From Cunninghamia lanceolata (lineage: Eukaryota; Streptophyta; Pinopsida; Cupressales; Cupressaceae): DNA of 64,000 nt. Location of the stretch: assembly GCA_027924645.1 (NCBI GenBank), contig BSBN01000494.1, forward strand, positions 692,001-756,000, read 5' to 3'. Below, one piece after another: positions 54,799-64,000 of this stretch. Under the pieces are notes generated by a model. It saw only the letters and a list, made by a program, of their open reading frames with translations, had not been told where the DNA came from and did not search any database. The first letter of the stretch is position 1, and each line of letters begins with the position of its first letter. Position numbers and translations under genes: made by a program.

Positions 54799-57051
54799 TA
54801 TTGAATAAAAAAATGATCATAATCTGAATACACAAGTTTATTTTAAATAAATGCAAACACTGAATGTGGGCAATATTAGTGAATGATTGCTTTTTTAACT
54901 TTTATGACTTCCATCAAAGTGGTGGAGGAACACAAATTTGAAGTTTTTCAGGAGAAAAATTGTTAGAATATGCTTTAACATGTTCTCATTACATAAGATT
55001 CTTATGATGTTCTTAATCGCTCAAAATGTTTTAGTTGGCAAGAGGAAGTATACAACTTAGCTAAAGAAAGTTCATTAAAATTTCAAATTATATAATATAA
55101 GATTTGTCTTACTTTCTAAATTATATTAGACTTTACATGCATATTCAAATCAATACAAAGGACCAAGTTGTGATGGAGCAACAAACTCAAAATATCTACA
55201 TCTGTGAAGTGTTTGATGTGACACTTGCAATGAGTAGGTGCCACCAAGGCACAGGCCATGAGAGCCTGAGGAGCATAGTACAACAGCTGTTGCTAATCCA
55301 CCATTCCAATTAAAAGATACCAAGTGGCATGTCAATAGAATACCAATAAGACAAAACCCATAAACAACTCATCTCCAATGCCATGACATTCCTGTTTATG
55401 CATGCAATACCCCATAACTAAATCAAGAAATACTTAAGCCCAACATCAGGATGTTTCATCTTGTGCTCTGTGAATTGAAAGCACAAAATTTTTGATGGAG
55501 CACTTTGATACTCTATCATTTCCATACTTTCTGATACGGGAATTTGATACCCAAGAAAAGTTCGCCTCTTTGCGAAGACAAAAAAAAACTTGACAACAAC
55601 ATTCATAATGATAACATCATCAGCCATAACATTGTTCCTTTTCACATTACTCACTAAAAAACCCAATGGGCCATTTTTCAGAGGGTGCTTCCTTGTATCA
55701 AGAATTAAAGTTTTCATATGTACATGGGATAGGCACATAACTAAATGGGTTTAAATGGAGTTTTGTCATGTGCGTTTTGTTGCAGTTTATGTCTTAATTT
55801 TTGAATTTAAATGCGTGAAGAATGGATAGTGACAGACAAGAATATTCTACTATTCAAATTTATGAATGGATTTGGATTGGTAAAACAAGTTTTATGATTA
55901 AAGTCAAAATCCCTAATGATTTCCAAAGCCATGGTTATAAGTTGAAATTGCCCCTTGTATATTCCCCCTAGAATGGCCTTCATCATCAAAATGCCCACCA
56001 AAATCAACAGTGACCCAACTGCCCAGGTAGTATGGAGGCAAACAACAATGTGAAAAAGAAATAAAATGAGGTGATCAATGTGGTCAAACCTATCTGTCTG
56101 CCTTCTCTGATACTTCCAGCAATAAAAGTTGCTATAGGTGAGGCAAAATACTAGCCATCCGGCATCCACAAAATTGGCGAATTTGGCCACGAAGTTGATG
56201 ACCAACCGATCGACGTACATGAAAGTTTCCCAGTTCTCCACTGTGAAAGTCCTTGAATGACATGTTAGTCACCCACCATGCCGGTTAACAAAGACAACGA
56301 AATGTGCCCGGCAAAATAAACTCAACTGATATGATCACCAGATTATTCTTAGGATAAAATTAAATATTAAAAATAACATACAATGTTTATCCAAATTCAA
56401 AGGAATCAAACAGTTGACTATTTTTTGTCCCCAGTTCTTTTTGTCCAATTTGGTAATCCCTCCAGAATTGACCATCCACAGAATACCCACATACTCCATC
56501 GCTTTAAATAATTGAATGCAGATTGAATTAAGCAGATAGGTTTATTTTCGTCCATGAATAAAATAAAATGAGCTCATGATTTAAAAGTTAAAGCCCAAAA
56601 GATCACATAAAGTTAAAAGCTCATAGCAAAGTAGAAATTTTTTGGTCGATTTATTTCTTAATATTTCTACAATTTATTTCCCAATGTCTTTCATGCAAAT
56701 TTGCATTTCAAATTTATGATTACAAATTGATACACCTTAATCATATACAATTAGAAAAATGTTCTTTCTTAATATTCTTGCATTTTAGCTTTACCATTAT
56801 AGACAAATGAGATATTGGTACACCCTATCGGCTATTTCGTTGCGCATAAATTTTGTGCAACTACTAGTGGTAATAATTGATGTGTTCTAAGGACATGAGT
56901 GACTTGACAATATTCATGTCATCTAGTCCATGGACATTATCCACATTCACATTGATGTCTTTTCAACTGCCATCTTTACCTTATTCACACTTACAAAGTA
57001 GGAATAATGTTGGAAATGGAAATGGAAATGGATCCTTTTATACCTAGTCTA
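54799..57051. other. No recognised gene; one long - strand ORF
   Basis: The longest open frame (55807-56241, - strand, 144 codons, from MENWETFMYVDRLV) has hydrophobic stretches (LVFCLTYSNFYCW; LILFLFHIVVCLHTTWAVG) that could be membrane segments, but no motif I know. A second - strand frame lies at 55418-55738. Either could be an exon relic or chance. The region also contains a direct copy of the GTTGCG motif at 56826-56870. Confidence 0.3.
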
Positions 57052-57058
57052 TGATATC

Positions 57059-57383
57059 TGTGGCCTATTTTTGGGTCTACAGGTGACTTATAACATATGA
57101 GACTACCTCATACTCTTAGTATGCAGGAGGCCTATTTTTGGGTCTTCAGGGGACTTATAACATATGAGACTACCTCATACTCTCAGTATGCAGGAGGCCT
57201 GTTCTTGGATCTACAGGGGACTTATAACATATGAGACTACCTCATACTCTTAGTATGCAAGAGGAGGCACCTAAATGTGCTTCAAATATGAGGCATACAC
57301 ACCCTACCCCCTTGCAGGATTTGAACTCGTGACCTCTCTTTCAAGAGGGCAAGTTTTTCACCAACATGCCAACTTAGGCTATT
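57059..57383 (-). mobile_element. tRNA-derived SINE-like element with 67-bp tail repeats
   Basis: On the - strand the head carries a polymerase III A-box-like TGGCATGTTGG (57361-57371) and B box GAGTTCAAATCC (57317-57328) at tRNA-like spacing. The body follows, then three 67-bp tandem repeats to the 3' end. TGATATC lies at 57052-57058 and 57384-57390 as a possible 7-bp target duplication. It has no coding capacity and would depend on a LINE for mobility. Its 3' end lacks an obvious poly(A). Confidence 0.68.
57062..57262. repeat. Three tandem 67-bp repeats
   Basis: Units start GGCCTATTTTTGGGTCTAC at 57062, 57129 and 57196, and each includes ACATATGAGACTACCTCATA. They differ at only a few positions. 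The third carries GTTCTTGGAT in place of ATTTTTGGGT. Confidence 0.93.
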
Positions 57384-57504
57384 TGATATCAATTTTTTTT
57401 GGCACCCTGGCAATGATATGATGCTTGGTTTTTTAGTGGAGATGCCCTTTTTAGCTTTAATAAAGTAATGGGACATTGTGGGAAAAACAGTGACAGGGTA
57501 GGGG

Positions 57505-58060
57505 TGAAGGAAATAAAAATTAAATATTAGAAATATTTAATAAAGTTGAGAGATAAAATAAATAATAGTAAAGCTTTTTTGTATTTCCCGTGTATCATAG
57601 ACTATTTACATCCAAATATATATTCTTTTAACAATAAGTTTTAAAAAGTTTTTATATGAAAGCTTCAAACTAAGTTTAAAAAGAAGAAATCTTTTTCAAA
57701 GCTTCTAGTTAAAAGAATATTATATATTTGGATGTAAACAATCTATCATGATATGAGAGAAATACAAAGTTACATTACTATTATTTGTTTTATCTTTCCA
57801 CTTTGTTAAATATTTCATATTCCAGTTAATATAAGAGGTGTTTACATCCAAATATATAATATCTTTTAACAACATGCTTCTAAAAAAAAATTAACTTTAA
57901 AAATAACTTTTACATGAAAGCTTAAAACCAAGCTTAAAAGAAAGAAAGCATAGAAAAATTAACTAAATAAAGAAAGACTAAAATTATGAAATATACTAAT
58001 AAAAGTTAAAACTAAAAAAACTAAATGCTATCCATAACATGTGGATTGGCAATATCTTCA
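57505..58060 (-). repeat. Copia-5 3' LTR with internal inversion
   Basis: The right LTR is 351 bp but this copy is 556 bp. About 57520-57692 matches the LTR start. 57693-57823 is an inverted copy of that same stretch. 57824-58060 then continues the LTR in normal orientation to ATATCTTCA. A - strand polypurine tract (AATCATCAAGGGGAGAA) abuts it at 58061-58077. Confidence 0.85.
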
Positions 58061-58069
58061 TTCTCCCCT

Positions 58070-58980
58070 TGATGATTAATGGGGTGATCCCCAATTGGTG
58101 TCTCAAATCTATAAAACACTCCTTTGGAAGAGCTTTGGTGAAGATATCAACGATTTTCTTAGATGTAGGACAAAATTGTAGTTCCACTTGCCCATCCTAA
58201 ACCAAATCTTAAATGAAATGATGTCAAATCTCTATGTGTTTTGATCTAGCATGAAACACAAGGCTCTTGGTCATTGTAATGGTGTTATTGTTATCACAGT
58301 AGATAGTAATGGGATGTTATTGTACTAAGTGCAGTTCTTGAAAGATCCATCTAATCCACATGGCTTGACAACTTGCTCCTATGACATCAATATATTCTAC
58401 TTCAGCTGAAGAAAGAATCATGATTTTTTCTTTCTTATTGCTCCAAGATACAACTCTAGATCCAATTGACAAAACATAACCAAACATTGATTTTCTATCA
58501 TCTACTAAATCGAACTAATTAAAATCCATGTAGCCCAATAGTTCACTTTTTTAGTGAAAGTATAATGGATGCCAAAATTTGGTGTAATACTCACATACCG
58601 TAATTTTTTTGCATCACACCATTGAGACGCTTGTGGATCTTGCATGAACCAAGAGATGAGGCTCACAAAATACATAATATCAAGTCTAATTGTAGTGAGG
58701 TACATGAGTCTTTCCAACTAGAATTTTGTACAAAGTAGCATCCACATTGGAACTTGCATCTTCCTTGGTCAATTTATCACCATGTACTAAAGGAGTTGCA
58801 ACTATCATGCATGTCATCATTCTAAACTTTTTTAGTAAATCTACTACATACTTAATTTGAGAATTGAATATACTATTTGATTGTTGTTGCACTTCCACAC
58901 TAAGAAAATAATGTATGAGTCCTAGATTTGACATTTCAAATTCTTGTTTCATTTATGCCTAAAATTTCTCAATTAGAGAT
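58070..58980 (-). pseudogene. Copia-5 RNase H and RT C-terminus
   Basis: Fragments on the - strand are MKQEFEMSNLGLIHYFL and FNSQIKYVVDLLKKFRM in 58686-58952, MYLTTIRLDIMYFVSLISWFM in 58505-58717, and ELQFCPTSKKIVDIFTKALP near 58135. This order is the end of copia RT and RNase H. Many frame breaks are present. Confidence 0.85.
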
Positions 58981-59620
58981 TTACTGTTACCTATATAAAT
59001 AAGATCATCAACATAAAGGAAAATAACAAGAATGCTATCATCAACATATTTGACATACAATGTTGGTACTTATTGGCTTCTATTGTAACCCTTCTTCAAG
59101 AAATAACTATCAATCCTTAGATATGAGGCATGAGGGACCTGCTTCAACCCATAGAGAGCCTTCTTCAACTTGTAAGTCAACTATTCTTTTCACGGAGTTT
59201 CATAGCCCATGGGTTGTTCCAAATAAACTTTCTGATCTAAATAACCATTAAGGAATATTGATTTTACATCCATCTAATATTCAAGACACTTGTATTATAT
59301 AGTAATTGCTAATATAATCCTAATGGTATCAAGTCTTAGAACTAGAGTAAAGGTTTCTGAATGATCTACTCTAGGTGTTTGTGCGAATCCCTTCACAACT
59401 AATCTTTCTTTATGCCATTTCCTAGAACCATTAACATGATATTTCACCTTATAAATCCATTTGACACCAATAACCTATTTATTTTTCGGAAGCTACAATA
59501 ATTCCCATGTATTTTTTTTATCAATTGCTTCCATCTCTACATTCATAGCATTAATGCATACTTGATCTCTCTCACTGCTTCTTCACACATAGAGGTTTCA
59601 ACTTTTATTTGACTAATCCA
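58981..59620 (-). pseudogene. Copia-5 reverse transcriptase core
   Basis: The catalytic LYVDDLIY is encoded on the - strand around 58995-59020 with YVDD intact. Degraded blocks corresponding to [30 protein letters not shown] and NPLGVKWIYKVKYHVN-like segments lie between 59100 and 59480. Confidence 0.8.
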
Positions 59621-59899
59621 AGAAAAATTAATAACTTGATTCATATTACTACTCCTTTGATAAATTTTATTTCAAATTCATAATGTTCTTGAAGAGCTTG
59701 GACTTGATGTTGGACTTGAACTATCACTTGAATTTGTGCTATAAGGAGAACTTGGTGAACTTGATCTTGGAGAACTCAAAGTTGAGATATTGTACTAGAG
59801 CTTGAACTTCCACTTGAGCTTGTGCGGAGAGGAGGAACACTATCATCTTCTATGTTCATTATTATTAGTGCTTTTTTCTAAACACCTTTTTGCCATTGT

Positions 59900-61200
59900 C
59901 ATACTACCCTTCATCAAAAACCACATCCTGACATACATTCCATTGCTTTGTCTTAGGATTAGAAAATATATACCCTTTAGTTTCATTAGAATATCCCACA
60001 AAGATACAAAGATAGGATTTTGCACTTAACTTCCACTTTAAACTAAAATACATGCATATAATGGACAACCAAAGATGTGAAAATGAGCCACAAAATGCTT
60101 ATCACTACTCCAAGCATCCTTTGGAGTAATGATCTACACTAAATTTCTAGGACTTCAATTCAAAGTATATACCTTTATTCCCACTTCTTTTGCCCAATAA
60201 AAATTGGGATTGTTCCTTGACTATAACATACTTTGTGTCATTTCTATAATGGTATAGAGATTTCTTTCTACAATATAATTTTGTTAGGAGGTACAGGATA
60301 CAATAAACTATCTCTTGATGCCATAATTGTTACCAAGACTAAAGAACTCTTTCAAAGTGAATTCTCCCCCTTTATTTGTTTTAAGTGTTTTGAGATTTAA
60401 TACCTACTTTACTTTTCAATCATAGCCTTGAAATGCTTGAAGCATTCAAAGGATTTAGATTTTTTCTTAAGTAAATAGATCCATGTGTGGTGAGAAAAAT
60501 GATCAATAAAAGTAAAAAAAAAAAAAAATTTACCCAAGGATTGCTCCTACATATCAGTACGGATGTTAGGATGTAAAATCTCATGAAGAGGTTTTTCCCT
60601 CCAAGATTTGTTCACCAAAAAAATATCTTAATGTTTCTTTCCAAGTGCATACATTAAATAAACAACTTCTTTTGCCTAAATTTGCTAGAAGTCTTCTCAC
60701 CATATTCTTCTCATAAAGAAAACTTGGTCCTTGAAAAATCAAATGTCCATAAAAGAGGTGACATAACAATTCATCATTTGTGGTTTATTTAAGGACATGC
60801 ACTTTAGTGGAAAGTACTGTGAGAGGAAATAACCTATTCTATGCCATTGAAGCCTTTTCTATAAGATAATAATTAGCCGATTTATCAAATATTTTGTAGT
60901 AGTTATCTTCAAACACAACTTTATAATTTTTTTCTACAAGCTACCCCATACTCAAAAGATTATCCTATAATTTTGGCACATGCAAAGTATCATGAATGAA
61001 AGTAGTTTATCCTTGCTTAATCTTTACAACAAGGGTACCTTTTCCCATTACATTGGCCTCTTTATCATCACCAAATTTTACTGGACTTCTAACAAAACCA
61101 TCTAATTTGGCGAAGAGATTAGATTTCCTTGTCATATTGTTTGGTCAACCACTATCTAGGAATAACACATCTTTATGATATTCTTTTTCCAAGTTACATG
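59900..61200 (-). pseudogene. Copia-5 integrase and protease
   Basis: The - strand near 60430-60510 reads HFSHHTWIYLLKKKSKSFECFKHFKAM, the block between the first two integrase acids. 60581-60769 has a degraded HLFYGHLIF / EKNMVRRLLANL region of GAG-pre-integrase. The protease motif VLFLDSG (G followed by TGA, then PNNM) lies near 61140-61165 with its catalytic D kept. Confidence 0.78.
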
Positions 61201-62140
61201 TGAAGAATGTGGAGTGATTTACATCTTCAAAAGGCTCTTCAATATAGTTGGCTCTTGATGTATTCAAGTTAGATTTCTTCTTCCTATCTTCAAATTCATA
61301 GTGTCTATAACATTCACAATACCTACACTAGATGCTTCTACGATCCACATATCTTTTTTCTCTTCCTCTATAATTTCCTCTTCGTCTTCATGTTCCTGTG
61401 TTATTTTGTCTACTAGTAGAAGGCTCCCCTTGAGATTTTTTGAGAAAGATAAGTTGTAATTTTTTTTATTAATTCTTATATTAGACTTAAAATATTACAC
61501 TAGGCTTTCTATAGAACATTGTATACACTCCTCATGAGACTACAAAGAACCTAACAACTTTGCCACTTTGAAAGTGGGTATATCTCTTCTCTCTTGAATG
61601 ACGATCACCACTGGATCATATTTTAAAAGAAGAGATCTCAAAATCTTCTCTACAATTTTTTTCTCTATTACAACTTTCCCTTAAGTCCTAAGATAGTTCA
61701 CAATACCTTGAGCCCTTGTGATAAAATATTGAATGAGCTTAGCTTCTTTCATTCTTAAATTTTCCAAATCTCTTATAAAGGTTTGAAGTCTTACCAACCT
61801 AACCTTGTTAGATCCTTAGTATGTAATCCATAAAGCCTCCCATGCATCATTTGATTTTTTCATGCCAATAATACAAGAGAAAATTAAAATATACAATGTA
61901 GATTCAGTATTGAATAGAGATTGATTGTCCTTCTTTCTATTATCTTTCAAATGAGTTTGTTGATTTGATGTCAAAGCATTAAAATAATTTTGATAAATAG
62001 CAAGGTCTTGATTTTCATGCTCCAATATTCATAGTTCTCTCTTGTAAATAATACAAGTTGGAATGCGAAGATGCTACTATTTTCCATTCTAATACTTGAT
62101 CTGAAGATAACTTCTAGCCTGTAATCTACACAATAAAAAA
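61201..62140 (-). pseudogene. Copia-5 gag
   Basis: The - strand shows a degenerate CCHC knuckle (CRYCECYRHYEFEDRKKK near 61290-61330, last C lost) and, in 61816-62025, IIGMKKSNDAWEALWITY, the gag block preceding the capsid helices. Stops are frequent. Confidence 0.8.
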
Positions 62141-62147
62141 ATTAGCA

Positions 62148-62165
62148 ACCAACTTTTATACCAAA
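62148..62165 (-). promoter_or_regulatory. Primer-binding site of copia-5
   Basis: The - strand sequence next to the 5' LTR is TTTGGTATAAAAGTTGG, a decayed initiator tRNA-Met-type site. Confidence 0.7.
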
Positions 62166-62516
62166 TGAAGGAAATGAAAATTAAACAACTCTTACACTAA
62201 ATTGGAGTATAAAAAACATTTAACAAAGTTGAGAGATAAAATAAATAACCGTAACGCAACTCTATATTTCTCTTATATCCTAATAGATTGTTTACATCCA
62301 AATATATAATATCCTTTTAACAACAAGGTTTAAAAAATCTTTTTACTTTAAAATAAATTTTACATGAAATCTTAAAACTATGCTTAAAAAGAAGAAAGCA
62401 TAGAAAAATTAACTAGATAAGGAACAATAAAAGAAATACTAAAAATAGGAAATATACTAATAAAAATTAAAACTTAAAAAAAACTATTTGTGACATGTGG
62501 ATCAACAATATCTTCA
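62166..62516 (-). repeat. Copia-5 5' LTR
   Basis: Starts TGAAGGAAATGAAAATTAAA and ends ATATCTTCA, aligning with the two outer parts of 57505-58060. Confidence 0.85.
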
Positions 62517-63464
62517 ATGGTAGTACCTATATTCCATGGACGTATTTAGGATTTTTCATTCTAGAAGGAATTTTTTCGATAATAAACTAGATTTCCACAT
62601 AACCCCAAGAGAGAAAAATATGCAAACAAGTATTCAAAATCCACCATGCAAAAGAATATACAAACATACCATCAAGATACCATAATATGTACCTTGGAAA
62701 ATCCTGAAAAGGAAAAACCTAACCTCCAAAAGCACTCACAACTCAATGTATTATCTTCATGAAGAAGATTAAAATACACTTTTAGAGTCTCCATGCAAGT
62801 CTTCCAAAATATCAATATCCCTCATTGCACTCCATGTGAAAAAGAAAATGAGAATTGTGTATCCATACATCCCAATCCATGCTTCCTCCTATCACATATG
62901 CAACCTACAAGAGATGCTCAATCTGAACTTAGCCAACAAGCCAAAGGTTATGATAGCCAACCTAAAAAACTACTAATGTGCTCACTTTTATAAAGATAAG
63001 GTTGCACAAAACCACTAAGTGGTATTACATAAACCATAAGCTCACTAAACCATGTCCCCCTCATTTATATTTTGGTACTAAGTTTTTCCAATATTAAATA
63101 TTTTCCCAATGTGCAACCCACAATAAATATGTTATCCCAATGTTACATACAACATACAAAGTTTTCCCAAGAATGTCTCACCCATGTGACACAGGCATCC
63201 CTAGATTTCCTAGATGCAACATAATTAAATATTATATTTTACATTATAAGCATTATGCAAGTTATACAACTCACCTTTCCTAGAACATTCTATATTATGG
63301 GGAGTATAAATATTTAATTATATTTTAACTTTTGTATTGTATCTATGAAGCTATCAAACTGACTCTAATCATCAAAATATGAGTGTATATGTATGTGAGT
63401 GAATTTGGTCTTTAGAACTAGTTTTCCTATAACATGGACCTTGTCATTTCAACATTGGTTTGTG
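62517..63464. other. No gene seen
   Basis: AT-rich DNA with no recognised coding or mobile-element signature. Confidence 0.45.
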
Positions 63465-63840
63465 TAGACACTCAAAAATGTCCCGAGTCTGCGAGTAACA
63501 TTTTCACACTAATTTCCATCTCCTCTCACATAATTAAATAATTTTTAATTATTTAATTAATTCACCTTTTCTACTTTCTAATCTATAATTAAATAAATTC
63601 TTTTTTATTTAATTATTCATATCATTTTCCCTCTTCTCTTCTATAATTAAATAATTATTTTTAATTATTTAATTAGTCATTATCTATCTTCCATACATTA
63701 TTAAATAATGGTTTTTCATTATTTAATAATTTATCATCTCCTTTTCTATTATTAAATAATGGTTTTTCAATTATTTAATAATTTATCATTTCCTCTATAC
63801 ATTATTAAATGATTTCTTAGAATCATTTAATTTATCCAAG
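63465..63840 (-). repeat. AT-rich palindromic repeat, inverted relative of 13.3-13.75 kb
   Basis: The left edge ACACTCAAAAATGTCCCGAG, then ACATTTTCACACTAA, is the reverse complement of the end of the 13.3-13.75 kb repeat. It is followed by at least five blocks of ATTAAATAAT...ATTATTTAAT separated by CATCTCCTYT-like pyrimidine spacers of roughly 50-60 bp. Confidence 0.75.
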
Positions 63841-64000
63841 CCCTATTTCTTAACTAATTTCTTGGATCATGGTCTATTTAATCTCATCCATTGATGATCA
63901 TATTGTTGTCACGAAGGATTGCACCCTTGTTAAATACTAAATCTAAAAATCTTGTGAAACATTGGATTACTCTCAGACTTTGGGTTGTCTATGATGAGAG

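Larger units (their letters stand above)
57505..62516 (-). mobile_element. Copia-5: old LTR retrotransposon with rearranged 3' LTR
   Basis: LTR, primer-binding site, gag, protease, integrase, RT, RNase H and polypurine tract are visible on the - strand but heavily decayed. It is a different lineage from copia-1, -3 and -4 (DSG-x-NNM-type protease, LYVDDLIY RT). The flanks AGGGG and ATGGT do not match, so no target duplication can be claimed. Confidence 0.88.

Noticed and set aside
57296..57383. True tRNA gene on the - strand
   Set aside because: B box and A box are present but no cloverleaf arms or acceptor stem could be paired; better read as a SINE head.

Overview
This window looks like plant nuclear DNA from a large, repeat-rich genome. 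The evidence is several nested Ty1/copia LTR retrotransposons, plus broken pieces of three plant gene families: a DYW-type pentatricopeptide repeat (PPR) protein, a secreted flavin polyamine oxidase with GT-AG introns, and a CYP94-like cytochrome P450. Very long solo LTRs and heavy mutational decay would fit a gymnosperm-sized genome, but that is inference. I see no intact host gene and no bacterial-style gene.

Layout. 898-8549 is copia-1 (+ strand, perfect 5-bp target duplication GATAT), whose RNase H region is split by a 2.75-kb solo LTR (4777-7529). 8.56-14.9 kb holds a self-inverted PPR fragment, an unrecognised broken gene, a GC-rich hairpin, a 20-bp minisatellite and AT-rich repeat DNA. 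14894-17439 is a second solo LTR of the same long family (target duplication ATTAA). 18.25-19.7 kb is an antisense PPR-E-DYW pseudogene. Its 3' part has been triplicated with about 1.3 kb of other DNA into an array of about 1.87-kb units (19333-24945), each keeping the same 63-codon ORF. Copia-2 (24957-30269, + strand) has lost its 5' end at the array edge but keeps a 1.4-kb right LTR.

30.3-33 kb shows no gene. 33011-38264 is an LTR split by copia-3 (33200-38219, - strand, target duplication AAAAT). That LTR sits 14 bp inside an intron of a polyamine oxidase pseudogene (38279-43158, - strand). The pseudogene is also interrupted by a shrunken copia derivative (40030-42017) and a foldback MITE (39478-39652). 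44548-49717 is copia-4 (- strand, target duplication AAAAG), the least decayed element. 53.17-53.87 kb is a CYP94-like P450 fragment lying between inverted terminal-like motifs. 57059-57383 is a tRNA-derived SINE-like element, and 57505-62516 is copia-5 (- strand), with a rearranged 3' LTR.

The genes here do not act together in a pathway. The window records layered insertion, tandem duplication and silencing-associated decay: most disabling stops can be explained by C-to-T or G-to-A transitions. Exon and LTR boundaries were read by eye; no alignment or database search was run.
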